From NCBI RefSeq assembly GCF_012913485.1, contig NZ_CP051774.1:2852001-2916000 (forward strand): a stretch of DNA of 64,000 nt, written 5' to 3'. The notes beneath the pieces were generated by a model. The model was not told where the DNA came from. It was given only the letters and a program-made list of their open reading frames with translations, and made no database searches. The first letter of the stretch is position 1; each line of letters opens with the position of its first letter. A program made the translations under genes and the position numbers. This DNA is from Luteolibacter luteus (GTDB taxonomy: Bacteria; Verrucomicrobiota; Verrucomicrobiia; Verrucomicrobiales; Akkermansiaceae). Below, in pieces: positions 9,257 to 17,973 of the stretch.

Positions 9257-10670
9257 GAAACCCGTCAATCGTGTCTGGGTACTGGGATTCGCGGGACATC
9301 GCCGGGTGCCTGACCGCACTGCAGCGAAGGCTGCGGTCATGGATTGCCTGAGAGAATTCAAGGCGAGTGCGGATGGTGAGTGGGTGGGCCGCTCCAGTGC
9401 CGCAGCAGGCGCTGACCTCATTTTCCTCGAGGCCTGCCGCGAGTTGGGCATGGCCTACAGCGTGGTCCTGCCCTTTCCCGAAGAGAGGTTCCGCGAGGAC
9501 TTCGACGACGCGGCCGAATGGCAGAGAGCGGTCGATCTGATGAAGTCCGCCTCGAGCATCGAACTCGCACCGGGCAACGAAGTCGCTCCGGAGGCCTATC
9601 ACCTCGCCGCCCGCGAGATTCTCGATGTAAGCGATGCCCTGCTTTTTCTCTGGGACCAGCAGCCGGCGCGCGGCATCGGTGGCACGGCGGAGAGCGTGAC
9701 CGAAGCACGGGAGCGAGGGATGCCGGTCCGCATCATTGATGCCGGCAACCTTGCGATCGCTCCCCTCGAAAGGGAGGATGGCATTTCTCAGAAGGATGAA
9801 TTTTTCAGCAGACTCCCCGGCTTCGCATCGGTGTCGCTTCTCTTTGAAGAGCTGGATCGCAGGGCTCTGCACGGAGCCCCACGGTCGCGCTGGTTTGCGG
9901 CAGGATCGATCTCTTTGAATCAGGTCGCCACGGTGATCTCGGGTGTGTTGATCGCTTTCAAGCTCGGTGAGAACGCAGCCCCGGTGGTGAAATTCCTGAT
10001 CGTCACGGTCGCGGCCTTCTTGCCATGGATCGGGGCGAGGTTCCGGATCAATGATTCGTGGATGGAAGATCGCCTTCACGCCGAACTCTTGCGTTCGCTG
10101 CTTGCGTCTCATTCTTTTGCCCCTCCGCTGCGTCCCTTTGCGGCTGAACTATTCGAAGACGATGCATCTTTCCTCCGCAGCGCGGCGTGGCGTCTGATTC
10201 CAAGGCGGAAGGATTGGAGCGCGGAACGAAGCAGCTATCTGGCGGAGCGCTTGGACGGCCAGATCCACTATCTGGAGACGAAGGGCGATCTTGCCGCACG
10301 ACGGCTGAAGACATTCTGGACCATATTCCGGATCGCTTCGAGCGGAGCCATGGTTCTTGGTGCGATTGCGATCTTCGCCGGGGTCTCGGGATGGCAAGTG
10401 GGCGAGAGGACGAACCGGATCTGGCTAATGTTCCTTCCCACCATTCTCCCCGCGGTAGCGGCGTGGTGTCTCGCGATGATCCCGCTTTTCGAATACAAGC
10501 GACGCGCAAAGGTCTACCGCCATATGGCCGGCCAGCTCGCCAGAAAGCGCACTGAATTGTTAGAAGCCAAATGCCGCACCACGGCAGCCGCGGTTGTCGC
10601 ATCCTGCGAAAGGCTGCTCCTCACCGAACTCTGGGAATGGACCGGAACCCGCGGCAAGCGGAAGCGCTGA
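9249..10670 (+). CDS. SLOG-domain protein with four-helix SLATT-like membrane region
   Basis: 473 residues. The N-terminal third looks like a SLOG/Rossmannoid ligand-binding domain: GFAGHRRVPD near 13-22, AAAGADLIFLEACRELG near 50 and LPFPEERF after it, then DVSDALLFLWD and GGTAESVTEA near 130-155. The C-terminal part has two pairs of hydrophobic helices (about 218-265 and 355-425), separated by a charged segment and followed by a basic helical tail, as in SMODS/SLOG-associated transmembrane (SLATT) proteins. SLOG domains are thought to bind nucleotides or nucleotide derivatives, and SLATT modules to act as pore-forming effectors. Its ATG lies within the patatin stop region (ATGAGTGA), so translation is probably coupled. 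Exact SLATT subfamily is not certain. Confidence 0.8.
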   Translation: MSEKPVNRVWVLGFAGHRRVPDRTAAKAAVMDCLREFKASADGEWVGRSSAAAGADLIFLEACRELGMAYSVVLPFPEERFREDFDDAAEWQRAVDLMKSASSIELAPGNEVAPEAYHLAAREILDVSDALLFLWDQQPARGIGGTAESVTEARERGMPVRIIDAGNLAIAPLEREDGISQKDEFFSRLPGFASVSLLFEELDRRALHGAPRSRWFAAGSISLNQVATVISGVLIAFKLGENAAPVVKFLIVTVAAFLPWIGARFRINDSWMEDRLHAELLRSLLASHSFAPPLRPFAAELFEDDASFLRSAAWRLIPRRKDWSAERSSYLAERLDGQIHYLETKGDLAARRLKTFWTIFRIASSGAMVLGAIAIFAGVSGWQVGERTNRIWLMFLPTILPAVAAWCLAMIPLFEYKRRAKVYRHMAGQLARKRTELLEAKCRTTAAAVVASCERLLLTELWEWTGTRGKRKR

Positions 10671-10671
10671 C

Positions 10672-11640
10672 TCAAACGGCCAGCAATACCTTGCCATTCC
10701 GGCCGGGCTCCTGCACGCGTGCGATGGCGGATTGGAAGCCCTCCAAGGGGAATACCTGGTCCACCGGCATGCTCAACTCTCCCGACACGAGGGCTTCCGC
10801 CAGTTCGCCATAGACTTTCCGGATCTCCTCCCGGGGTGCATTCTCGATCCACTGGGTGATCCAGAGGCCTCGAAACTGGAGATCCTTGAAAATCAAAAGC
10901 CCATTCGGAACGGTCAGGGGGCGCCGGGCCATGGCACCATAGGTGACGTGGATGCCGCCGGGCCCGAGAAGATTCATGAGGCGGAGCGCGCTCTCCCCAC
11001 CAACACAGTTGAACGCCAGCATCGGACGTTCCCGACCGGACGCCTTGAGCGATTCGACCGCCGAGTCATCGTCCAGAAGCACTTCGTCCGCGCCCAGGCC
11101 AAGAAGCTCCTCCCGCAATTCCCCGCGACGTACGAGATTCATCGTACGAAGTCCCAGACGCTTCGCCAAAACGATTACGCAACGCCCCACCGCGGAGTTC
11201 GCGGCATTCTGGACGATCCACGAGCCCGGTGACGGCTGCACGAAGCCGGTGAGCAATCTCCATGCGGTGGCCGGATTTACCTTGAGCATTGCCCCCTGGA
11301 GCGGATCGATGCCGGCCGGCAGCTTGAAGAGGTGATCCTCCGAAACCTGGATGTGGGTTGCCCAGCTTCCGGCGCGCCGGAGGACAATGGCGCGGTCGCC
11401 GGTTTGAAATTCCGGCGAGCGGCTTTCCACAACTTCTCCACAGCCTTCGATGCCGGGAATGGCGGGAAGCGGAGGCTTCACGCCATAGGTGCCTTCGATG
11501 AGATTCAGGTCCGCAGGATTGACCGGAGCTGCCAGCATCCGGAGACGCACCTCGCCTTCGGCAAGGGGTGTAAGGTCCAGTGGCTGAAGCCGGAGGACTT
11601 GCTCCGGCTTGCCAAATTCGAGAAAGCGGATCGCTTGCAT
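10672..11640 (-). CDS. MDR-family 2-enoyl thioester reductase (MECR/ETR-like)
   Basis: 322-residue medium-chain dehydrogenase/reductase without zinc ligands. N-terminal GroES-like fold (PVNPADLNLIEGTYG, PAIPGIEGCGEVVE), then a Rossmann fold with NAANSAVGRCVIVLAKRLG near 145-165 and LRTMNLVRR, the signature of mitochondrial-type trans-2-enoyl-CoA/ACP reductases (NASNSGVGQ in the family). These reduce enoyl thioesters with NADPH in fatty-acid synthesis. A general quinone oxidoreductase cannot be excluded. The stop abuts the end of the SLOG gene (convergent, 1 nt apart), and 44 nt separate it from gdh upstream, so the two may be cotranscribed. Confidence 0.82.
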   Translation of the reverse strand: MQAIRFLEFGKPEQVLRLQPLDLTPLAEGEVRLRMLAAPVNPADLNLIEGTYGVKPPLPAIPGIEGCGEVVESRSPEFQTGDRAIVLRRAGSWATHIQVSEDHLFKLPAGIDPLQGAMLKVNPATAWRLLTGFVQPSPGSWIVQNAANSAVGRCVIVLAKRLGLRTMNLVRRGELREELLGLGADEVLLDDDSAVESLKASGRERPMLAFNCVGGESALRLMNLLGPGGIHVTYGAMARRPLTVPNGLLIFKDLQFRGLWITQWIENAPREEIRKVYGELAEALVSGELSMPVDQVFPLEGFQSAIARVQEPGRNGKVLLAV

Positions 11641-11684
11641 TGCTGGGTGAAATGAAGAGCTGCTCCAGCCGGGCGCAACAAGTC

Positions 11685-12947
11685 TTATGGGAAAAGCCCG
11701 CGCTGCGCCTTGACCTCAGCGACCGTCTTCACGGCGAGCGACTGGGCTGCCATGCGATGAGATAGCTTGTTCCGCTCCGCGAATGCCAGGACACGGGAGA
11801 AGGCATTCTCCAGCATTGTCTCGAGCTTCGTCAGGACCTCGCGCTCCGTCCATTGAAAGCGCTGGAGGTTCTGGACCCATTCGAAGTACGAGACCGTGAC
11901 TCCGCCCGCATTGCAGAGGATGTCCGGGATCACGAAGATGTCACCGCGCGCATTGATGATCTCGTCGGCCTCCGGCGTGGTCGGTCCGTTCGCGCCTTCG
12001 GCCAAGATCTTGCACTGGAGTTGTCCGGCATTGTCCTTGTGGATCACCATGTCGGTGGCGGCAGGAGCGAGGATGTCACAAGGCTGGGTAAGCAACTCCG
12101 CGGGATCAATGGGATCCGCTTCGGTAAAGCCGGCAATCGAACCGCGGGCTGCCACATGATCGCGAAGCTCCCGGGTATCAATGCCGCGGGGATTCCAAAT
12201 CGCACCGCTGACGTCAGAGACGCCCGTAACCTTCACCCCTGAGTTCGCAAGACCATAGACCGTGTGCGAGCCGACATTGCCGAAGCCTTGAACGATCGCG
12301 GTGGCATCCGTGAGCTTGATCCCGAGTTTATTTAAAGCGCGGCACGCGAGGAAAGCGACGCCATGACCGGTCGCTTGGGTACGACCCGCGGAGCCTTGAA
12401 GGGCCAGGGGCTTGCCGGTGACGATTCCCGGGATCAGGCGACCGGCGTGCGTGGAATAGGTATCCGTCATCCAAGCCATGGTCTGCTCGTTCGTACCCAT
12501 GTCAGGGGCCATGATGTCGATGTCCTCGCCGATAAAAGGGATCATCTCCATGGTGTAGCGGCGCGTCAGGCGCTCCAACTCCCCCATGCTCATGGTCCGC
12601 GGATCACAGGTGATCCCGCCTTTTCCGCCGCCGAATGGCAGGTCCATCAAGGCACACTTCCAATTCATCCACATGGCCAAGGCGGCGACTTCCCCAAGGT
12701 CGACATTCGGATGGTAGCGGAGCCCCCCTTTGACCGGACCGCGGGTGAGATGGTGCTGCACCCGGTGGCCGAAAAAGACCTTCGTCGATCCATCATCGAG
12801 GCGGATCGGCACGGTGACGGTGATCAGGCGCTTGGGCCACTTGGTCCTCTGCCTCAGTTCCTCAGTGAGTCCCAGGAAATCAGCCACGAGGTCAAACTGC
12901 GTCGCAGCCATGGCAAAGACGGGATTTCTCAGGAGATCGTCGCGCAT
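11685..12947 (-). CDS. gdhA: Glutamate dehydrogenase (Glu/Leu/Phe/Val dehydrogenase family)
   Basis: 420 residues, the normal length for hexameric bacterial GDH. Substrate-binding domain carries GPVKGGLRYHP near 90, the catalytic-lysine motif KCALMDLPFGGGKGGI near 115, and PDMGTNEQTMAWM near 150; the NAD(P) domain carries GFGNVGSHT near 220. It interconverts glutamate and 2-oxoglutarate plus ammonia. The ATG lies six nucleotides after a possible -10 (TAGAAA), which would make the message leaderless. The shared 24-nt element at 12953-12976 covers this promoter region. Cofactor choice is not clear by eye. Confidence 0.95.
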   Translation of the reverse strand: MRDDLLRNPVFAMAATQFDLVADFLGLTEELRQRTKWPKRLITVTVPIRLDDGSTKVFFGHRVQHHLTRGPVKGGLRYHPNVDLGEVAALAMWMNWKCALMDLPFGGGKGGITCDPRTMSMGELERLTRRYTMEMIPFIGEDIDIMAPDMGTNEQTMAWMTDTYSTHAGRLIPGIVTGKPLALQGSAGRTQATGHGVAFLACRALNKLGIKLTDATAIVQGFGNVGSHTVYGLANSGVKVTGVSDVSGAIWNPRGIDTRELRDHVAARGSIAGFTEADPIDPAELLTQPCDILAPAATDMVIHKDNAGQLQCKILAEGANGPTTPEADEIINARGDIFVIPDILCNAGGVTVSYFEWVQNLQRFQWTEREVLTKLETMLENAFSRVLAFAERNKLSHRMAAQSLAVKTVAEVKAQRGLFP

Positions 12948-12952
12948 GTAGC

Positions 12953-12976
12953 ATTTCTAACCGCGGAATCGGGGAA
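12953..12976 (-). promoter_or_regulatory. 24-nt element upstream of gdhA, shared with the STAND gene
   Basis: Read on the minus strand it begins TTCCCCGATT and ends GCGGTTAGAAAT, ending 5 nt before the gdhA ATG. Only one base differs from the copy at 1740-1763. TAGAAA inside it could be the -10 box with TTGGCT 16 nt upstream as a weak -35. Confidence 0.45.
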
Positions 12977-13055
12977 GCCAACGAATCCTTTTTCAACGCC
13001 GTTCGATGCGCTTGAAGCTTGGAAGTTCCAGCACGGCACCTAGGGTCTGGCCGCG

Positions 13056-15110
13056 ATGGAGCAACTGAGCATCGATGGCAAATTCTTCCGGTCCGGGGGA
13101 AGGCGCGTCGACGTGCGCATGGTGACCTACGGGCCATTGCCGGGCGGCTGGCCTGGTGATTTTTCGGAAGACTTCGACCGGATTGCCGCTGCCGGCTTCA
13201 ATGCGATCCGTCTCTATGAGATGCCCGTCCGTCGCCTGCTGGACGCGGCACAGTCCCGCGGGCTCCGTGTCTTTGCCGGGCTGAGATGGCCGCAAGCAAT
13301 GGATTTCCTGAAGGACGGGCGCATTCTGGCCTCCACCCATGTGGCCTTGGCTGAACACCTGCGAGAGGTGGAGGGACATGCGGCGTTGGCAGGGGTCTTC
13401 GTGGCCAACGAGGTACCTGCCGATCTGGTCCGCTGGATGGGCCCGGTGAAGGTGCGGAAGACCATCGAAGAACTGATCTCGCTCGGAAAGGAGATCCGGC
13501 CGGACATCCTGTGGTGCTACGGCAACTATCCGAGCACGGAGTATCTGGAGCCGGAGAATGCGGACTTCACGGCTTTCAACGTCTATCTGGAGAACGAGGG
13601 AGCCTTCCGGAAGTACCTGCGACGGCTTCACCACATCGCGGGTGATCGCCCGGTGATGATTTCGGAGTTCGGCCTGGATTCACGGCGAAATGGAACGGCG
13701 AAACAGGCCGAGGCACTCTCATGGGCCATCCGCGCCGCGCGGGAGGAAGGGATCGCAGGCATGACGGTCTATGCCTGGACCGACCGCTGGTGGAATGCGG
13801 AAATGGAAGTCATCGATTGGGACTTCGGATTGATCGATCGCGAGAACCAGGCCAAGCCAGCCCTCGATGGAGTGACGGCGGCCTTGCGGATTGAATCCGA
13901 TGCCGGAGCAGCGGAAACGATTTCGGTCATCGTTTGCACACGGAATGGAAGCTCGCGGATCGGTGCCTGCCTCAAAGCTCTCGAACGCCAGACCCTGACA
14001 GCGCATGAGATCATCGTGGTCGACGATGGCTCGACGGATGGTACGGCAGATCTCGTAGAAAAGAGTTTCCCTGATGTCATCTTGCTGCAACTCGAGCCAT
14101 CCGGCCTAAGTGCCGCGCGAAATGCGGGTGCTGAGGCAGCCACCGGCAGCATCGTCGCATTCACCGATGATGATTGCGAGGCGGATCAGGACTGGCTGGC
14201 CGGACTCTCGCAGACATTCGCCAAAGGCTGGGATGCAGCCGGGGGGCCGAATCTACCGCCTCCTCCGCAAAACGGGGCAGAAGCGGTCGTGGCCGCCGCT
14301 CCGGGTGCCCCGAGCCATGTGATGCTCGATGATGAGGAAGCGGAGCACCTGCCGGGGTGTAATATCGCAGTACGACGCGCGGCGTACTTCGACATCGGCG
14401 GCTTTGATCCGCAGTTCAGGACCGCTGGCGACGACGTCGACTTCTGCTGGCGACTGCGCGATAAGGGTTATCGCCTCGGTTTTTCGCCCACAGCCTTTGT
14501 CTGGCATCATCGCCGGCCATCCCTTCGCGGATACCTCAAGCAACAGATCGGCTACGGCAAGGCCGAGGCGCTGCTTATCGCCAAGCACCCCGCACGCTTC
14601 ACCTCGAGCGGCGATGCGAAGTGGGACGGCTTCGTTTATTCAGGCGGGCCCGTGAGAGCAGTGGAGGGATCCATCATCTACCACGGACCCATGGGCCAGG
14701 CGGGCTACCAAGGCGTGGTGGACCGCATGCAACCGCTCAGGCCGCTTGATCCCGATTTCGACAAACCGCTCGAGCGTGCTCAACTGGCGCTGCTCTCATG
14801 GCTGCAACCTCGTCTCCGCTCTTGGTATCGCTGTGGCCGGTGGAGCACTGCTGCGGTCGCACACAATGGGCATTCTCCCCTCCTGCCGTGCAAGGAGATC
14901 TCGATCTGGTCCCAAGAAGGCAAGACGCGAGATGAGTTTCTCCAGATGCTCCTTAAACAGGGTTGGAAGCCCTGCGGTGCCAGCGAGCTCTGGGATGTGG
15001 AGAAGAACGGAAGCCGCTTGCTGCTGGCCACCGAGCGGGGAGACGGCGTCGGAAAACTGACCTTGGTCCGGATTGGGGGAGATCAGCCTGAGCTTGACTG
15101 CCTGCGATAG
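13056..15110 (+). CDS. Glycoside hydrolase (TIM-barrel) - glycosyltransferase family 2 fusion
   Basis: 684 residues in two enzymatic parts. Residues 1-280 resemble a clan GH-A TIM barrel: AAGFNAIRLYE near 47, acid/base candidate Glu in VFVANEVP near 117, nucleophile candidate Glu in MISEFGLD near 203, and YAWTDRWW near 240. Residues 285-520 are a GT-A glycosyltransferase 2: ISVIVCTRNGSSRIGACL, VVDDGSTDGT, FTDDDCEADQ with the DxD-like acidic triplet, and GGFDPQF followed by GDDVDFCWRLRDKG. About 160 C-terminal residues are unassigned. No signal peptide or membrane helix is visible, so it seems cytoplasmic. The barrel may work on or recognise the sugar chain that the transferase builds; the glycan is unknown. 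No operon partner is obvious. Confidence 0.85.
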   Translation: MEQLSIDGKFFRSGGRRVDVRMVTYGPLPGGWPGDFSEDFDRIAAAGFNAIRLYEMPVRRLLDAAQSRGLRVFAGLRWPQAMDFLKDGRILASTHVALAEHLREVEGHAALAGVFVANEVPADLVRWMGPVKVRKTIEELISLGKEIRPDILWCYGNYPSTEYLEPENADFTAFNVYLENEGAFRKYLRRLHHIAGDRPVMISEFGLDSRRNGTAKQAEALSWAIRAAREEGIAGMTVYAWTDRWWNAEMEVIDWDFGLIDRENQAKPALDGVTAALRIESDAGAAETISVIVCTRNGSSRIGACLKALERQTLTAHEIIVVDDGSTDGTADLVEKSFPDVILLQLEPSGLSAARNAGAEAATGSIVAFTDDDCEADQDWLAGLSQTFAKGWDAAGGPNLPPPPQNGAEAVVAAAPGAPSHVMLDDEEAEHLPGCNIAVRRAAYFDIGGFDPQFRTAGDDVDFCWRLRDKGYRLGFSPTAFVWHHRRPSLRGYLKQQIGYGKAEALLIAKHPARFTSSGDAKWDGFVYSGGPVRAVEGSIIYHGPMGQAGYQGVVDRMQPLRPLDPDFDKPLERAQLALLSWLQPRLRSWYRCGRWSTAAVAHNGHSPLLPCKEISIWSQEGKTRDEFLQMLLKQGWKPCGASELWDVEKNGSRLLLATERGDGVGKLTLVRIGGDQPELDCLR

Positions 15111-15131
15111 CGAGGAGACTACCGTGTCACC

Positions 15132-17855
15132 TCATCCGAGAGGAGCCAAGAGCGCCGATAGCGTGACTTCATCCGGCGCAGCGGCACGGGCGGCATCCGA
15201 GAGGAGAGAGTCCGCGAGCTGGCTCTTCTTCGCCTGAAGCTGGTGGATGCGCTCCTCTACCGTCCCTTGGCAGATCAGCTTGTGCACGAAGACCGGCTGC
15301 GTCTGGCCGATGCGATAGGCTCGGTCCGTGGCTTGGGCTTCGGCTGCGGGATTCCACCAAGGATCGTAATGGATCACCGTATCCGCCGCCGTGAGATTGA
15401 GCCCGGTACCGCCAGCCTTCAGGGAGATGAGGAAGACGGGATAGCTGCCTGTCTGGAACTTCTCCACCAACTCACCTCGGTTCTTCGATTCGCCGGTGAG
15501 CTTGAGATAGCGGACCTGGCGCGATTGCAGCAGCCCTTCGATGATCTCAAGCATCGAGGTAAACTGCGAGAAGAGCAGAATGCGGCGACCTTCCTCGATC
15601 AAGGTATCGAGAAGATCCGCAAGATATTCCAGCTTCGCGGATCCGGCGGCTTCAGCTTCCAGTTTCGACTCGCCCTCGAACTTCAGGAGCTTCGGCTCGC
15701 AGCAGATCTGGCGAAGCTTGAGCAAGGCCTCGAGGAAGAGCATGCGTGAGCCTTCCAAGCCCTTGATCGCGATCGATTGCCGCACCCGCTTGTCCATCGT
15801 GGCACGGACGGTCTCATAGAGATCCTTTTGTCCCGTATTCAGCTCGACCGGGTGGATGAGGATCGTCTTCGGCGGGAGCTCCTTCGCCACCTGGTCCTTG
15901 GTGCGGCGCAAGATCAGCGGAGCAACGCGAGTCTTCAACGCAAGGCGGCGGTCTTCGTCGCCATCCCGTTCGATCGGAGTACGGAAGCGGCGGTTGAAGT
16001 CCTCTTGACCGCCGAGGAACCCGGGCATCAGGAAGCGCATGAGGCTCCAGAGCTCGCCGAGATGATTCTCCACCGGGGTGCCGGACAGACAGAGGCGATG
16101 GCGTGCCTCGAGCTGGCAAACGGCCTGCGCCATCTTCGAGCCGGGGTTCTTCACGTACTGGGCCTCATCCAGAACGACGAGATGGAAGCCGTGCTCCTTC
16201 AGCTTGTCGATATCCCGCTGAACGAGCGCGTAGGATGTCAGTACCAAGTCCGCATAGGGAATGGAGCGGAAGTACTTCTTCCGCTGCGGGCCATCGAGCA
16301 TGAGGATGCGCAAGGACGGCGCGAACTTCTGCGCCTCTGCGCGCCAATTCGGAACGACGCTGGTGGGAGCAATGACCAAGGCCGGCTTCCCTTGAGAGCG
16401 CCCGCTATCCTTTTCCGCGAGGATGTGGGTGATGGTCTGCAGGGTTTTGCCGAGACCCATGTCATCAGCCAGGATGCCGTGAAGCTCGTGACGCGCGATG
16501 AACTGCATCCAGTGGAAGCCTTCCAGCTGGTACTCGCGCAGCTCCGCCTTGATGCCACCGGGCTGCGGGATCTTCTCGATTCCCGAGAAGGAGGTAAGCT
16601 TGGTGGCAAGCTCGGCGAGCTTTTCGGGCGCTTGGATGCCGAGTTCCTCCGAAGTCACAATGGCGGCAGCATCCAGCGGATGCAGCTTCAGCTTTCCACC
16701 CTTGAAGCGCCGGGGATCGATGAGCGCGGCGAATTGCTTCAAGATCCGGCGGATCCGTGCGGCGGGAAGGCGCAGGGCGCGACCGTCTTCCAGATGATGG
16801 AGGAAATGGCCATCCGCGGGGAACTCCAGCGTGGTCTCCAAGGCCCCGCGGTCGAGCAGCTGCGCGAGGATCGGCAGAAGGTCGAGTTGCTTGCCCGCGA
16901 CATCGAACCCGACAGAGAGGTGAAACCAACCGCTGCCGTCGTCTTCCAGCGTGTAGATGAAGCCCTCGGGATCGAGATCAATCACTTCATGACCGACAGC
17001 GTGATCGAAAAAGACGGTCCAGCCGTTCGCTTCCAAGGTGGCGGCACCCGCGGCACGGAGCCACGGCCAATATTCACCCAAGGTGCCGTGACCCGGATTG
17101 GGAAACCACAGGCCGGCCTCGGAGAGCGTGCCTGCCTTGCGCTTGCCCGCGAGGCCAAGGAGGAAACGGAACTGCGAATGACCGGCAAGACTGGCAAGCC
17201 CGGCCTGCTGGAGCAAAAGAATCGCGTTCATCTCCGCGGCGATATCGCGGCGGATCACCAACGGACCCTGCGCGGTTTCGACATGGTATTCCCGCGGCCC
17301 GGGAATCCCGCCGAGAGGAATACGATGCTCGCCGTAGATCGCCAGCGGGCGTGCGACGACCCAATCGCCGCTGTCGGGAATCTTCAATGCCTGGAGAAGA
17401 AGCCGGACGACTTTGGTCTCCGTCTCCTCGCGCAGGATTTCCAAGCGGAAGCTTGGCGTAAGCTCGAGATGCGGAGTGTCCTCGGCTGCCACCGGCATGC
17501 TCAGGGCTTGTGGCGACGCAGTAATGCGAGCGGGCCGGCCTTCCAACACCCGGGAAAGATTCTTCGGCTTGCCCGCCTCCTCGAGCAAGGCCGCGGCGTG
17601 CGGGCAAAAAGTGCGGACTTCGCAAGTGCAGCCCGTTTCGAAATCCCAGTCATCTCCGGAGATCCACAGGTTGATTTCGCTTTCCTCACCGGCGATGTTC
17701 GCGCTGAGGATGAAGTTCTCCTCATCCGGCCAGTCCCCTTTGAGATCCCGCACTTTTGGCCGGAGCTTTTGGCCGATCAGCAAGCACTCCTCTTCGAACC
17801 GCTCGCGCCAGCGCTCGTCGTCGAAGAATTCATGAATGTCCGGCTTCGTTTCCAA
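15132..17855 (-). CDS. SNF2-family DEAD/DEAH helicase with SWIM zinc finger
   Basis: 907 residues. A SWIM zinc finger (CxCx4-5CxH as CTCEVRTFCPH) lies near 75-87. The SNF2 ATPase core has Walker A ADDMGLGKTLQT near 463, the DEAQ box near 563, LCLSGTPVEN motif III-like segment, and the C-terminal helicase lobe with LISLKAGGTGLNLTAAD, DPWWNPAAEAQATDRAYRIG and the arginine finger, near 815-855. Such Rad54/HepA-like translocases remodel protein-DNA or RNA polymerase-DNA complexes. Translation seems to begin at TTG (17855), as no in-frame ATG precedes MPVAAED near 120, and the SWIM domain requires the upstream start. It is divergent from the small acidic gene. A defence role is possible but nothing nearby supports it. 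Confidence 0.93.
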   Translation of the reverse strand: METKPDIHEFFDDERWRERFEEECLLIGQKLRPKVRDLKGDWPDEENFILSANIAGEESEINLWISGDDWDFETGCTCEVRTFCPHAAALLEEAGKPKNLSRVLEGRPARITASPQALSMPVAAEDTPHLELTPSFRLEILREETETKVVRLLLQALKIPDSGDWVVARPLAIYGEHRIPLGGIPGPREYHVETAQGPLVIRRDIAAEMNAILLLQQAGLASLAGHSQFRFLLGLAGKRKAGTLSEAGLWFPNPGHGTLGEYWPWLRAAGAATLEANGWTVFFDHAVGHEVIDLDPEGFIYTLEDDGSGWFHLSVGFDVAGKQLDLLPILAQLLDRGALETTLEFPADGHFLHHLEDGRALRLPAARIRRILKQFAALIDPRRFKGGKLKLHPLDAAAIVTSEELGIQAPEKLAELATKLTSFSGIEKIPQPGGIKAELREYQLEGFHWMQFIARHELHGILADDMGLGKTLQTITHILAEKDSGRSQGKPALVIAPTSVVPNWRAEAQKFAPSLRILMLDGPQRKKYFRSIPYADLVLTSYALVQRDIDKLKEHGFHLVVLDEAQYVKNPGSKMAQAVCQLEARHRLCLSGTPVENHLGELWSLMRFLMPGFLGGQEDFNRRFRTPIERDGDEDRRLALKTRVAPLILRRTKDQVAKELPPKTILIHPVELNTGQKDLYETVRATMDKRVRQSIAIKGLEGSRMLFLEALLKLRQICCEPKLLKFEGESKLEAEAAGSAKLEYLADLLDTLIEEGRRILLFSQFTSMLEIIEGLLQSRQVRYLKLTGESKNRGELVEKFQTGSYPVFLISLKAGGTGLNLTAADTVIHYDPWWNPAAEAQATDRAYRIGQTQPVFVHKLICQGTVEERIHQLQAKKSQLADSLLSDAARAAAPDEVTLSALLAPLG

Positions 17856-17973
17856 AGGGCCGCCGAGGATGACGAAGCGGCGCGGGGAGTCGAGGCGAAG
17901 TAGCGCGAGATTCCGGAGCGCGCGTTATCCCGCCGTGATTGCATTGCCGCCCTGCCGTCCTCACACTCCAGCC

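Noticed and set aside
15777-17903. Long 708-residue open frame on the plus strand inside the SNF2 helicase gene
   Set aside because: It is the antisense shadow of a well-conserved helicase. Its translation has no recognisable family motif; long antisense frames are expected at this GC content.
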